Below, in pieces: positions 1 to 8,313 of a stretch of 64,000 nt of DNA. This DNA comes from Streptomyces sp. NBC_01260 (GTDB lineage: Bacteria > Actinomycetota > Actinomycetes > Streptomycetales > Streptomycetaceae), in the NCBI RefSeq assembly GCF_036226405.1, contig NZ_CP108464.1, positions 6,510,001 to 6,574,000 of the forward strand, read 5' to 3'. Position 1 is the stretch's first letter. Every line of letters starts with the position of its first letter. A program made the translations under genes and the position numbers. The notes beneath the pieces are model-generated. The model searched no databases and was not told the origin of the DNA. It saw only the letters and a list, made by a program, of their open reading frames with translations.

Positions 1-786
1 GGTGTGCACTTCGCGATGGAGTACCTGCCGCTCGCCAACAAGGTGCAGGAGGGCGACCTGACGGTCTCCCCGATCACCGCCGAGGGCAAGCACGTCGTCG
101 TCATCGGCGGTGGCGACACCGGCGCCGACTGCGTCGGCACCGCCCACCGGCAGGGCGCGCTCTCCGTCACTCAGCTGGAGATCATGCCCAGGCCGGGGGA
201 GGACCGGAACGCCGGCCAGCCCTGGCCGACCTTCCCGATGCTCTACAAGGTCACCTCCGCGCACGAGGAGACCGAGGTTCTGGCGGGCCTGAAGGAGGGC
301 GCTGAGCCGGGGCAGGGCCCCTCCTCGCCGAAGGCGGGTGAGGGACGGATCTACTCCGTCTCCACCACCCACTTCGAGGGCTCCGCGCCCGAAGAGGGAC
401 AGACCGTCGGCAACGTCCAGTCGCTCCACCTCATCGAGGTGGAGTTCAAGGACGGCAAGCTGGAGCAGAAGCCCGGCACCGAGCGGACGATCCCCGCCCA
501 GCTGGTCACCCTCGCCATGGGCTTCACCGGCACCGACCAGGCCAACGGCCTGGTCCAGCAGTTCGGCCTGGAGCTCGACGCCCGTGGCAACGTCGCCCGC
601 GACGACGACTACGCTACTAACGTGGACGGCGTCTTCGTCGCCGGTGACGCGGGCCGCGGCCAGTCCCTCATCGTGTGGGCCATCGCCGAGGGCCGCTCCG
701 CGGCACGCGGCGTGGACCGCTTCCTCACCGGAGCCAGCGCACTGCCGGCCCCGATCCGCCCGACGGACCGTTCCATGACGGTCTGA
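1..786 (+). CDS. gltD: Glutamate synthase small subunit, C-terminal part (partial at left edge)
   Basis: This is the 3' part of the gene for the beta subunit of NADPH glutamate synthase, which feeds electrons from NADPH through FAD to the large subunit for glutamate formation from glutamine and 2-oxoglutarate. The visible 260 or so residues contain the second nucleotide-binding site ([20 protein letters not shown]) and, near the end, the FAD-contacting segment [20 protein letters not shown], both hallmarks of GltD. The reading frame is open to base 1, so the N-terminal FeS cluster and first FAD-binding part lie outside the window. The stop is TGA at 784-786 and a hairpin follows at 833. The large-subunit gene is expected to the left, as in other Streptomyces, but cannot be seen. 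Confidence 0.95.
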   Translation, partial: GVHFAMEYLPLANKVQEGDLTVSPITAEGKHVVVIGGGDTGADCVGTAHRQGALSVTQLEIMPRPGEDRNAGQPWPTFPMLYKVTSAHEETEVLAGLKEGAEPGQGPSSPKAGEGRIYSVSTTHFEGSAPEEGQTVGNVQSLHLIEVEFKDGKLEQKPGTERTIPAQLVTLAMGFTGTDQANGLVQQFGLELDARGNVARDDDYATNVDGVFVAGDAGRGQSLIVWAIAEGRSAARGVDRFLTGASALPAPIRPTDRSMTV

Positions 787-832
787 TCGCGGCACACCAG
801 ACGTCCCGTACAACGGCGTACGGAACTGAACG

Positions 833-874
833 CGGCGCCTGCCCGTCCCCGACCGGACGATTCGGCAGGCGCCG
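833..874. terminator. Bidirectional terminator between gltD and the rhomboid gene
   Basis: A perfect 11-bp inverted repeat (CGGCGCCTGCC at 833-843 with its complement at 864-874) encloses a second 5-bp stem (CGTCC 844-848 with GGACG 855-859). It sits between two convergent genes, so it probably ends both transcripts. There is no U tract, as is usual for Streptomyces terminators. Confidence 0.75.
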
Positions 875-905
875 TGGCGCGTCCCGGGGCAGGCGCACGG
901 CCGGC

Positions 906-1829
906 TCAGCCCGTCAGCGCCGACGTCTTGAGGACCACCAGCAGCATCAGCACGGCGAACAGCACCACACACCCGGCGGCCTGGACCGTCGTACGGCGCT
1001 CCGCCGGGGCGTACGCGTAGACGACCGTCACCAACGCACCGGTCAGCAGCCCGCCCAGATGCCCCTGCCACGAGGTGAATCCCGCCGAGATCACCATCCA
1101 GACCAGGAACCCGGCCAGGAACCTGTTCACCGCGTGCATGTCCCGGCCCAGCCGCCGGTTGATGACGTAGAAGGCCGCCGCGAGCCCGAAGACCGCCCCC
1201 GAGGCGCCCACCGCGGTGTCCAGCGGTGCGATCAGGTACACCAGCACCGAACCGCCCAGCGCGGACAGCAGGTACAGCGCGAGATAGCGGACCCGCCCCA
1301 GTTGCTCCTCGACGACCCGGCCGAGGTTCCACAGCGCGTACATGTTGAAGACGATGTGCAGCACCCCGAACGGCACCGAGCCGAGGGAGGACTCGCCGGG
1401 TGGCAGGTGCAGGAAGGCACTGGTCAGCAGCCGGTACCACTCACCGTCCACCACCCCGATGACATCGAGGCCGGGATAGCCGCCGGTCACGTAGACGTAC
1501 TGGCTGCCGTCCGGACCGGCCAGCCCCGCACCCGTCATCCCGAACCGGTCGACGATCCCCGGGCGCACCAGCTCGACCAGGTACACCAGGATGTTCAGGC
1601 CCATCAGCACATAGGTGACGAGCGGAACCGCGCTCCTGGCCACCGCCCCGCCGAAGACCGTCCGCGCCTGGCGGACCGAACGCCGCCCCTCCTTCACGCA
1701 CTCGACGCAGTGGTGGCCGACCGCGGCCTCGCGCATGCAGTCCGGGCAGATGAAGCGCTCACAGCGGGTACAGCTCACATACGTCTCGTACGAGGGATGG
1801 CGGTAGCACGTGGTGATGGCGGCCTCCAT
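906..1829 (-). CDS. Rhomboid family intramembrane serine protease with N-terminal zinc finger
   Basis: The 307-residue product is a membrane protease that cuts transmembrane substrates within the bilayer. The N-terminal 50 residues hold a Cys/His cluster (CTRCERFICPDC, then HHCVEC) resembling a B-box zinc finger, a common actinobacterial arrangement. About six hydrophobic segments follow. The catalytic dyad is visible: Ser210 in GASGAVFG and His257 in GHLGGLLTG. The start at 1829 is chosen because a GGAG sequence lies 6-8 bases upstream; an ATG at 1844 lacks this and would add only five residues. The gene runs convergent to gltD and divergent from the hutD-like gene at 1966. Substrates are unknown. 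Confidence 0.93.
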   Translation of the reverse strand: MEAAITTCYRHPSYETYVSCTRCERFICPDCMREAAVGHHCVECVKEGRRSVRQARTVFGGAVARSAVPLVTYVLMGLNILVYLVELVRPGIVDRFGMTGAGLAGPDGSQYVYVTGGYPGLDVIGVVDGEWYRLLTSAFLHLPPGESSLGSVPFGVLHIVFNMYALWNLGRVVEEQLGRVRYLALYLLSALGGSVLVYLIAPLDTAVGASGAVFGLAAAFYVINRRLGRDMHAVNRFLAGFLVWMVISAGFTSWQGHLGGLLTGALVTVVYAYAPAERRTTVQAAGCVVLFAVLMLLVVLKTSALTG

Positions 1830-1965
1830 GGCCGGCTCCTTCATCGGTGGACGGGCAAGAGCGGCCGGTGGGGGGCGGCGGCGATCAAGATAGCGAACCC
1901 CCGGGAGTACGGACCATCCGGGCTTAGGCTCGGGGTCCCGAACCCGTCGAGACTGGAGAACCCGC

Positions 1966-2550
1966 ATGACCTCCGAGGCGTTCCGGATCCTGCGCGCGGC
2001 CGGCCGCGCGCAGGTGCCCTGGAAGAACGGCGGGGGAGTCACCCGCGAGATCGCCGCGTCCCCCGGCGCGGCGGCCGGCACCTTCGACTGGCGGGTCAGC
2101 CTGGCGGACGTGACCGAGGACGGGCCGTTCTCCGCGTTCCCCGGCGTCGACCGCACCCTGACCGTGGTGGAGGGCGCCGGGATGGACCTCATGGTGGACG
2201 GTGAGCACCACATCGTCGACGAGCCGTACTGGCCCCACGACTTCCCGGGCGACGTGGAGACCGACGGACGGCTGCTGGCGGGCCCGGTCGTCAATCTCAA
2301 CGTGATGTACCGCAGGGACCGTACGCGGGCCGAGGTGGCGGTCGTCCGCGGCACCCTGCGGCTGATGGCGCCCGAGGGCGGGGCGGTGCTGGCCGTGGCG
2401 CTGGAGGACGGCGCCGTCATCGACGGTACGGACACCGGACTCGGCTGCTACGACGCGGTGTTGCTGCACGGCCGGGCGTCGTGCGTGCTGCGGACGCAGG
2501 GATGGGCGGCGCTGATCACGCTGACGGGACACGGGCCCGGCGGCCGGTAG
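1966..2550 (+). CDS. hutD: HutD/Ves family protein
   Basis: A 194-residue cytosolic protein of the HutD/Ves family, a double-stranded beta-helix (cupin-like) fold. Recognisable features are the N-terminal segment VPWKNGGGVTREIA, the WRVSLADV strand, and FPGVDRTLTVVEG, all conserved in HutD. HutD is genetically linked to histidine utilisation in some bacteria and may limit pathway flux; its biochemical role is unclear. No other hut gene is present here, so the histidine link is not supported by context. The ATG at 1966 gives the conserved N-terminus. Confidence 0.85.
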   Translation: MTSEAFRILRAAGRAQVPWKNGGGVTREIAASPGAAAGTFDWRVSLADVTEDGPFSAFPGVDRTLTVVEGAGMDLMVDGEHHIVDEPYWPHDFPGDVETDGRLLAGPVVNLNVMYRRDRTRAEVAVVRGTLRLMAPEGGAVLAVALEDGAVIDGTDTGLGCYDAVLLHGRASCVLRTQGWAALITLTGHGPGGR

Positions 2551-2639
2551 CGGCACCGGGAGGCACCCGAACGGGTGGTCCGCGACAGCCGGTAGGAATC
2601 CGGACAGAGGATGTCGGGATTCCGGAGTTCGATGAACCC

Positions 2640-3146
2640 ATGACATCGAACTCCTGGGCAGATTTCCGGACCGCGGAGCCGGACTTCGCGGACGCCGTGC
2701 GACACCGCTTCCAGCAGTACAGGCACCACGTCCTGGCGACCCTGCGCAAGGACGGGTCGCCCCGGGTGACCGGCCTCGAAGTGGAGTTCCGGCTGGGTGA
2801 GCCGTTCCTCGGCATGATGCCGAACTCCCGCAAGGCGCTGGACCTGCGCCGCGACCCCCGCTTCGCCGTGCAGGCCAACCCCGGCCCCGACTCCGAGATG
2901 GCCGACGGGGACGTCCGGATCTCCGGACGGGCGGTGGAGGTGACCGACCCCGTGGTGCTGGCCCACTTCATCGACGAGGTGAAGCCGCCGGAACCCTTCC
3001 ACCTCTTCAGGATGGAGCTGACCGAGGTGGTGCACACCGGCCTTGAGGGCGGCGACACCCTGGTCATCCGGGTCTGGCGCCCCGGCCGGCCGCTGCGCTC
3101 CTTCCGCAGGGGCAACGACGACGGATCCCTGTCCGAGACCTCCTGA
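2640..3146 (+). CDS. Pyridoxamine 5'-phosphate oxidase family protein
   Basis: A 168-residue protein with the split-barrel flavin-binding fold of the pyridoxamine-phosphate-oxidase superfamily. The early segment HHVLATLRKDGSPRVTGLEV is typical of the first two strands, and MMPNSRKALDLRRDPRFAV corresponds to the region contacting FMN or F420 in related enzymes. Many actinobacterial members bind F420 rather than FMN and the substrate cannot be inferred. The frame is open upstream, but the ATG at 2640 gives the normal length and the upstream part has no family similarity. It lies 89 bp after the hutD-like gene and could be cotranscribed with it. Confidence 0.82.
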   Translation: MTSNSWADFRTAEPDFADAVRHRFQQYRHHVLATLRKDGSPRVTGLEVEFRLGEPFLGMMPNSRKALDLRRDPRFAVQANPGPDSEMADGDVRISGRAVEVTDPVVLAHFIDEVKPPEPFHLFRMELTEVVHTGLEGGDTLVIRVWRPGRPLRSFRRGNDDGSLSETS

Positions 3147-3214
3147 CGGGCCCGGCAGGGCGCCCCTGGGGCCGGCAGGGCGGCGGGGGAGGCGCCCGGG
3201 CGGAGAATGGGCGG

Positions 3215-3826
3215 GTGCCTACCAAGAAGAAGCCACAGGCGACGCCTTCCCCCGAGCGGCGCGGCGAACTCCTCGCCACCGCCGCCGAGGTGTTCGCCGC
3301 GCAGGGATACAACGCCACGACCGTCCGCAGGATCGCGGACGCGGCCGGAATGCTCGCGGGCAGCCTCTACTACCACTTCGATTCCAAGGAATCGATGGTC
3401 GACGAGATCCTCTCCACCTTCCTGAACGAGCTCTGGGAGGGGTACGACGCCGTTCTCGACGCCGGGCTCGGCCCCAGGGAGACCATCGAGGCGCTCGTCA
3501 CCGAGTCCTTCCGCGAGATCGACCGGCACCGTGCCGCCGTCGCCATCTACCAGAAGGAGTCCCAGCACCTGGCGGCCCAGCCGAGGTTCCGGTACCTCGC
3601 CGACTCCCAGCAGAAGTTCGAGAAGGCCTGGCTCGGCACCCTGGAGCGCGGCGTCGCCGACCGGGTCTTCCGCGACGACCTCGACATCCGCCTCACCTAC
3701 CGGTTCGTCCGCGACACCGTCTGGGTCGCCGCCTCCTGGTACCGGCCGGGCGGACAGCACAGCCCCGAGGAGATCGCCCGCCAGTACCTGTCGATGGTCC
3801 TGGAAGGGATCGCCCTGCGCGGCTGA
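3215..3826 (+). CDS. TetR/AcrR family transcriptional regulator
   Basis: A 203-residue TetR-type DNA-binding protein. Residues about 12-60 form the helix-turn-helix domain (ATAAEVFAAQGYNATTVRRI, then GSLYYHFDSKESMVDEIL). The rest is a helical ligand-binding and dimerisation domain that resembles KstR2-like regulators of CoA-linked degradation, although I see no such catabolic genes next to it. The GTG at 3215 is taken as start since the basic tail MPTKKKPQ precedes the HTH directly. The gene lies 68 bp downstream of the oxidase-fold gene in the same direction, but there is no clear target gene. Confidence 0.9.
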   Translation: MPTKKKPQATPSPERRGELLATAAEVFAAQGYNATTVRRIADAAGMLAGSLYYHFDSKESMVDEILSTFLNELWEGYDAVLDAGLGPRETIEALVTESFREIDRHRAAVAIYQKESQHLAAQPRFRYLADSQQKFEKAWLGTLERGVADRVFRDDLDIRLTYRFVRDTVWVAASWYRPGGQHSPEEIARQYLSMVLEGIALRG

Positions 3827-3957
3827 GGCGGTCCGGGATCTCGGGTGATCTTCGAACGGCTCCGACCCGTACGCCCCAAGGGTTCACTCGGACAACAGCC
3901 GGCCGGCGGCGTGGCGTGTCCCACCGCTGGTCGGCAGATCGTGCTACGGTGGTCCGG

Positions 3958-4115
3958 TTGCAGTTTTGGTACCCATGAACTTTATGTGCGCCTGACGGGA
4001 ATGCTTCCTCAGGCGCTTTAATGTTTTCCGGCTTTCTCCGGGTGGGGCTCAATGCGGCGACTTGGAATTCGTAAAGTGCGGATTTCCGGCACTGCACCTG
4101 TTTTAGGAGAATGAC
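3958..4115 (+). promoter_or_regulatory. Promoter and long folded 5' leader of the cold-shock gene
   Basis: A possible promoter TTGCAG (3958-3963), 17 bp, TTTATG (3981-3986) precedes about 130 bases without a gene. A strong stem-loop starts just after it: GCGCCTGA (3988-3995) pairs with TCAGGCGC (4009-4016), and GGAA (3998-4001) with TTCC (4005-4008) across a TGC loop. The stretch is unusually AT-rich for this genome (for example TTTAATGTTTTCC), and a second small stem CCGG/CCGG lies at 4028-4041. The ribosome binding site AGGAGA is just before the ATG at 4116. Cold-shock mRNAs of other bacteria carry thermosensitive leaders, so a regulatory role is plausible but inferred. The first stem could instead act as a terminator for the TetR gene. 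Confidence 0.5.
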
Positions 4116-4319
4116 ATGGCTACTGGAACCGTGAAGTGGTTCAACTCGGAAAAGGGCTTCGGCTTCATCGAGCAGGACGGCGGCGGCGCTGACGTCTTCG
4201 CCCACTACTCCAACATCGCCACCCAGGGCTTCCGTGAGCTCCAGGAGGGCCAGAAGGTCTCCTTCGACGTCACGCAGGGCCAGAAGGGCCCGCAGGCGGA
4301 GAACATCGTCCCGGCCTAA
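4116..4319 (+). CDS. Cold-shock protein (CspA family)
   Basis: A 67-residue OB-fold protein that binds single-stranded RNA and DNA and melts RNA structure. Both nucleic-acid-binding motifs are complete: RNP1 KGFGFIEQ and RNP2 VFAHYS, after the canonical N-terminus [18 protein letters not shown]. The length is typical of the family. An AGGAGA ribosome binding site precedes the ATG. The gene has its own leader and its own terminator at 4341, so it is probably a single-gene unit. A DEAD-box helicase gene follows downstream, a functional pairing since both act on RNA structure. Streptomyces has several paralogues, so no numbered gene name is given. Confidence 0.97.
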   Translation: MATGTVKWFNSEKGFGFIEQDGGGADVFAHYSNIATQGFRELQEGQKVSFDVTQGQKGPQAENIVPA

Positions 4320-4340
4320 TTGCCGGACGCGTACCTCGCA

Positions 4341-4380
4341 GCCGGGGCCCGCACCGTGAAGGTGCGGGTCCCGGCTTGTG
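4341..4380 (+). terminator. Terminator of the cold-shock gene
   Basis: A 15-bp stem (4341-4355 with 4361-4375, one G-T wobble) with the five-base loop GTGAA lies 22 bp after the cold-shock stop codon and is followed by TTGTG. Confidence 0.88.
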
Positions 4381-4561
4381 CTGTCCCTGGGAAGTACGGA
4401 AGTCCCGGGCGCCTTCGAGCGCCCCGCACCGGGTGCGACGAAGCACCCCGGGTGTTCCGGGCCCCCGCGCACCGCGTGCCGCAGTCCGCATTCCGCGCAG
4501 GCCCCGGCAAGTCCCAGCAGTCCCACGTAGTTCCCAGGAATCCCCAGGAGGGCAATTCCGT

Positions 4562-6181
4562 ATGACCCGCTCCGAACGTCAGGACCGTCCCGCCCGCAAT
4601 CGCCCGTCGAGGGGGCGTGGCACGGCCCAGGCAAAGGCAACCGCACAGGGTTCCGGCAAGGGATCCGGCAAGGCGTCGCCGCGTCGCAAGGCCACGCCGC
4701 CGCAGGGTGAGTTCGCCCTGCCCGAAACCATGACCCCCGCACTGCCCGCCGTCGAGGCGTTCGCCGAGCTGGACATGCCCGCCGCCCTGCTGAAAACCCT
4801 TGCCGCGCAGGGCGTCACCGACCCGTTCCCGATCCAGGGCGCCACCCTGCCGAACTCGCTCGCCGGCCGGGACATCCTCGGCCGCGGCCGTACCGGCTCC
4901 GGCAAGACCCTGGCCTTCGGCCTCGCGCTGCTGGCCCGCACCGCCGGACGCCGCTCCGAGCCGAAGGCGCCGCTCGCCCTCGTCCTCGTCCCGACCCGCG
5001 AGCTCGCCCAGCAGGTCACCGACGCACTGACGCCGTACGCGACGTCCGTCAACCTGCGGATGGCCACCGTCGTCGGCGGGATGTCGATCAGCAAGCAGTC
5101 CGGCACCCTGCGCCGCGGCGCCGAGGTGCTCGTCGCCACGCCCGGCCGGCTCAAGGACCTCATCGAGCGCGGTGACTGCCGCCTCGACCAGGTCGCCATC
5201 ACCGTCCTCGACGAGGCCGACCAGATGGCCGACATGGGCTTCATGCCGCAGGTCGTCGCCCTGCTCAAGCAGGTCGAGGCGGACGGGCAGCGGATGCTCT
5301 TCTCCGCGACCCTGGACAAGAACATCGACCGGCTGGTCAAGATGTTCCTGACCGACCCCGTCGTGCACTCGGTCGACCCGTCCGCCGGTGCGGTCACCAC
5401 CATGGAGCACCATGTGCTCCACGTGCTCGACGAGACCGACAAGAAGGTCGTCGCCACGAAGATCGCCGCTCGCGAGGGCCGGGTGATCATGTTCGTCGAC
5501 ACCAAGCGTGCCGCCGACCGCTTCGCCAAGCGGCTGCTCGCCAGCGGTGTACGGGCGGCCGCCCTGCACGGCGGCCGCTCGCAGCCGCAGCGCAACCGGA
5601 CCCTGGACCAGTTCAAGAACGGCCAGGTCACCGCGCTCGTCGCGACGAACGTGGCGGCGCGCGGCATCCATGTCGACGACCTCGACCTGGTCGTCAACGT
5701 GGACCCGCCCACCGACCACAAGGACTACCTCCACCGCGGCGGGCGCACGGCGCGCGCCGGGGAGTCCGGCAGCGTCGTCACGCTGGTGCTGCCCGAGGAG
5801 AAGCGGGAGATGACCCGGCTGATGCAGGACGCGGGCATCGCGCCGCGCACCACCCGGATCAAGTCCAGCGACGAGGAGCTCACCCGGATCACCGGGGCGC
5901 GTGAGCCCTCCGGTGTCGCCATCGTGATCGAGGTCCCGCAGCCGACCCAGCCGAAGCCGCGCACGCGGCCCGGCGGCACGGGGTCCGGTGCGGGCGCCGG
6001 TGGTGGTTTCCGCTCGGGCACGCGTGGGCGCGGCCGGCGCGGCGGCGGTACGGGGGGTGCCGGAGGCGCCGGTGCGCAGGGTGCGGGTGGCGCGGGCGGT
6101 TCCGGCCGGGGCTCCGGTGCGGGGCGCTCGGGCAGCTCCGGTCGTGGCGGTGCGCCTGCGCGTGGTCGTCGCGCGGCCTAG
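4562..6181 (+). CDS. DEAD-box ATP-dependent RNA helicase
   Basis: A 539-residue helicase of superfamily 2 that unwinds RNA duplexes with ATP. In order: a basic, low-complexity N-terminal tail rich in Arg, Gly and Lys; the Q motif (DPFPIQGATLP); Walker A GRTGSGKT; the PTRELAQQ motif; DEAD in VLDEADQMADMGF; SAT in LFSATL; and the C-terminal motifs VATNVAARGIHVDDL and HRGGRTARAGESG. The C-terminus is a long Gly/Arg-rich tail (roughly residues 465-539) typical of RhlE/DeaD-like proteins that bind RNA nonspecifically. The ATG at 4562 is chosen because AGGAGGG lies nine bases upstream; a longer frame would run into the cold-shock terminator. A ribosome-assembly or mRNA-decay role is likely. Confidence 0.93.
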   Translation: MTRSERQDRPARNRPSRGRGTAQAKATAQGSGKGSGKASPRRKATPPQGEFALPETMTPALPAVEAFAELDMPAALLKTLAAQGVTDPFPIQGATLPNSLAGRDILGRGRTGSGKTLAFGLALLARTAGRRSEPKAPLALVLVPTRELAQQVTDALTPYATSVNLRMATVVGGMSISKQSGTLRRGAEVLVATPGRLKDLIERGDCRLDQVAITVLDEADQMADMGFMPQVVALLKQVEADGQRMLFSATLDKNIDRLVKMFLTDPVVHSVDPSAGAVTTMEHHVLHVLDETDKKVVATKIAAREGRVIMFVDTKRAADRFAKRLLASGVRAAALHGGRSQPQRNRTLDQFKNGQVTALVATNVAARGIHVDDLDLVVNVDPPTDHKDYLHRGGRTARAGESGSVVTLVLPEEKREMTRLMQDAGIAPRTTRIKSSDEELTRITGAREPSGVAIVIEVPQPTQPKPRTRPGGTGSGAGAGGGFRSGTRGRGRRGGGTGGAGGAGAQGAGGAGGSGRGSGAGRSGSSGRGGAPARGRRAA

Positions 6182-6192
6182 CCGTTGTTCTC

Positions 6193-6271
6193 AGCCCGTC
6201 CGGCGTTTGAGGACGGAGCGTCAGCCGGGTTCGCCCGGGCGTCGCTTCCGTCCTCAGACGCCGGACGGGCT
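6193..6271. terminator. Large inverted repeat, bidirectional terminator of a dispersed Streptomyces type
   Basis: Two 25-base arms (6193-6217 and 6247-6271) pair at 24 positions plus one G-T wobble. The arms include GCCCGTCCGGCG and TGAGGACGGA. An inner TTCG-capped stem (CCGGG/CCCGG) lies between them. A third, partial copy in the right-arm orientation lies at 6287-6311 and forms the last codons of the ankyrin gene. The same core sequence recurs at 45641. The site separates the convergent helicase and ankyrin genes. Confidence 0.85.
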
Positions 6272-6293
6272 TGTTTGCGGGCGGGTTCTGTCC

Positions 6294-7277
6294 TCAGGCG
6301 CCGGACGGGTCCTGGCCCAGACGGGTCAGTACGTCCGCGCCGAACGCCTGCCGCAACGGGTCACCGCTTGAGCACCACGCGGCCGCCGCCTGCCGGGTCT
6401 CCTCGTCGCCGCGCTCGCGCAGCGCCTCCGCCGACGCGTGCCAGTTGTCCAGGTCCGGGCTCCCGGACCGCAGCGCCCGGCGTGCCAGCTCCTCGAACGG
6501 GGCCAGGAGACCCAGCTCGGTCTCCAGGAGCGTGGCGATCGCGCCGTGCCCCGTCTGGTGGTCCTGGCCCGCGAACGGCTCCCCGTTCCGCTCCAGTTCG
6601 ACGGTCAGTGTCTCCCCGCCGTCGATGACCGCGCGGTGCACCGAGATCCGGTGCACGTCCGTGTCCCCGTACGCGTCCAGCAGTCCGCCGCGCATCTCCT
6701 GCTCCAGGTCCACCTCCAGCATCCGCCGCGCCTCGGCGAGCGCCTCCTCCAGCACCCCCTCCGGCGCTCCCGCACCGTGGTCCAGCAGTGCCCGAACCGT
6801 CTCCAGGGAGCCGCGCCGGACGGCCAGGAGGAGGGGCGCCTCGCCCCCCGGCCCCGGCAGGCAGGGGTCGGCGCCGTGGTCGAGCAGCGTCCGCGCCGTC
6901 CGCGCGTGGCCGAGCCCCACCGCCCAGCGCAGCGCCGTGAACCCGAACTGCTCGCGCAGGTCGGGCCGGGCCCCGGCGGACAGCAGCGCCTCGACCACCT
7001 CGGTGTGACCGCCGCACGCCGCGCCGCAGATCGGCAGGTCACCCGACTCCGGACCGCAGGCCCGGTCGGGATCGGCGCCGGCGGCGAGGAGCAGCCGCAC
7101 CACGCCCGGCCGGTCCGAGACCGCCGCCAGGTAGAGCGGGCTCGCGCCGTTCTCGTCGGACGACTCGGCGGCTGCACCGGCGCGGAGCAGCCGCACGACG
7201 GCGTCCTCGCCCTCGTGCAACGCGTCGAACAGGCTCTGCCCGTCCGCCGCCGCCTCCGCCATCGGATCTTCTGTCAC
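6294..7277 (-). CDS. Ankyrin-repeat protein
   Basis: A 327-residue cytosolic protein. The N-terminal half contains four to five ankyrin repeats, seen as recurring patterns such as NGASPLYLAAVSDRPGVVRL, GHTEVVEALLSAGARPDL, FTALRWAVGLGHARTARTLL and GEAPLLLAVRRGSLETVRAL. The C-terminal part (from about residue 205) is a separate module with acidic and helical character. Ankyrin repeats mediate protein-protein binding; no partner is evident. The start is GTG at 7277; an in-frame ATG at 7262 would remove five residues and is possible. The stop codon and last residues lie inside a copy of the dispersed inverted repeat found at 6193-6271, so the C-terminus has been shaped by it. Confidence 0.85.
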   Translation of the reverse strand: MTEDPMAEAAADGQSLFDALHEGEDAVVRLLRAGAAAESSDENGASPLYLAAVSDRPGVVRLLLAAGADPDRACGPESGDLPICGAACGGHTEVVEALLSAGARPDLREQFGFTALRWAVGLGHARTARTLLDHGADPCLPGPGGEAPLLLAVRRGSLETVRALLDHGAGAPEGVLEEALAEARRMLEVDLEQEMRGGLLDAYGDTDVHRISVHRAVIDGGETLTVELERNGEPFAGQDHQTGHGAIATLLETELGLLAPFEELARRALRSGSPDLDNWHASAEALRERGDEETRQAAAAWCSSGDPLRQAFGADVLTRLGQDPSGA

Positions 7278-7328
7278 ATTTCGACTGTAATACCTCTGGC
7301 GCCAAGCCCCGTTGCGGGCGGCGCCCTC

Positions 7329-8237
7329 TCACGTCGTGCAGTCCAGCACCGTGCGGCACAGCGCGCACCGGGCCCGCACCCGGCCGCGCACCGGAACCCT
7401 GTTGCGCTGATGGCAGGTCGGGCACGGGAAGGCGACCCGGAGCCCGTCCCGGGCGGTCTCGAAGGTGTACGGGGGCTCAGGCCCCGGGGCCGCGCCCGCA
7501 CCGGGATGGTCCTGGGCGTACCGCCGGTCCTTGGCGTACCGGCGCCGGCCCGCCCAGCCGGCGGCCGTCAGCGGCGGCTGCAGCCTCTCGCGCAGGGCCT
7601 GTGCCCGGCCCTTCGTGTACGCCGTGTAGGCCTGCGGGCTGGTGAACCACGGCGAGGGGTCCTCGTCGAAGGCGAGTGCCCGCTTGGCCAGTACGTACCC
7701 GAACTCCTCAGGGGTCAGGTAGCCGAGCTTCTGGCTGGAGGTGGCGTCCTCCCGGAACGCGTCCAACAGCAGCCAGCCCGCCCCCAGATAGGCGGCCGCG
7801 GTGTCGGTGAGGATCTCGTTGTCGCGGGTGCCCGCGAACTGGAGGCCGAGCCGGTGCAGCAGCACGTGCATGACCTCGTGCGACAGCGCGGCGCCGATGT
7901 CCCTGCGGTGGGTGCGGAACCGGTCGTTGAGCTCGATGAAGTACTCCGGCCCGGCCGCGAGTTCGACGCTTCCCGCATGTTCCATCGCACGGAACGCGAC
8001 GACCATGCGGGCGTCCGGCAGACGCAGGTGCTGCACCATCGCCCGCGCCACGCGCTGCGCGCCGAGATGCAGATCGTCCGAGTCGGCGAAGGCTGCGTCG
8101 GCGGGGAGGAGGCTCGGCGCGAAACGGTGGACACCGTCGTACGACAGCCGCCGGTACAGCGCGGTGATCGCCGACCGGACGGTGTCGAGGTGCGGGAAGC
8201 CGTGCACCACCGGGCTGCCGTGGGGGCTGTCGCTCAC
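7329..8237 (-). CDS. Uncharacterised HExxH protein with C-terminal zinc ribbon
   Basis: A 302-residue protein of unassigned function. A zinc-metallopeptidase-like motif HEVMH lies in ALSHEVMHVLLHRLGL near the middle, followed by ILTDTAAAYLGAGWLLL with an acidic residue that could be a third ligand. The C-terminus carries two CxxC pairs (CPTC and CALC) that probably form a zinc ribbon. No signal peptide or membrane segment is seen, so it should be cytosolic. The GTG at 8237 is chosen for its upstream GGTGAGG; an ATG at 8327 would overlap the beta-galactosidase stop and add a low-complexity 30-residue tail. It is downstream of the GH35 gene in the same direction, spaced 76 bp. Peptidase activity is inferred from the motif only. 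Confidence 0.7.
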   Translation of the reverse strand: MSDSPHGSPVVHGFPHLDTVRSAITALYRRLSYDGVHRFAPSLLPADAAFADSDDLHLGAQRVARAMVQHLRLPDARMVVAFRAMEHAGSVELAAGPEYFIELNDRFRTHRRDIGAALSHEVMHVLLHRLGLQFAGTRDNEILTDTAAAYLGAGWLLLDAFREDATSSQKLGYLTPEEFGYVLAKRALAFDEDPSPWFTSPQAYTAYTKGRAQALRERLQPPLTAAGWAGRRRYAKDRRYAQDHPGAGAAPGPEPPYTFETARDGLRVAFPCPTCHQRNRVPVRGRVRARCALCRTVLDCTT

Positions 8238-8313
8238 GCCCTCACCCCCGTCCGCGCCGCTCGGCTGTGCCCACTGTAACCGGGGCGGCACCGAGCGGCC
8301 CGGGTCGCGGCCC

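Noticed and set aside
4376..4561. N-terminal extension of the DEAD-box helicase
   Set aside because: The extended frame begins inside the cold-shock terminator and lacks a ribosome binding site; the ATG at 4562 has a strong one.
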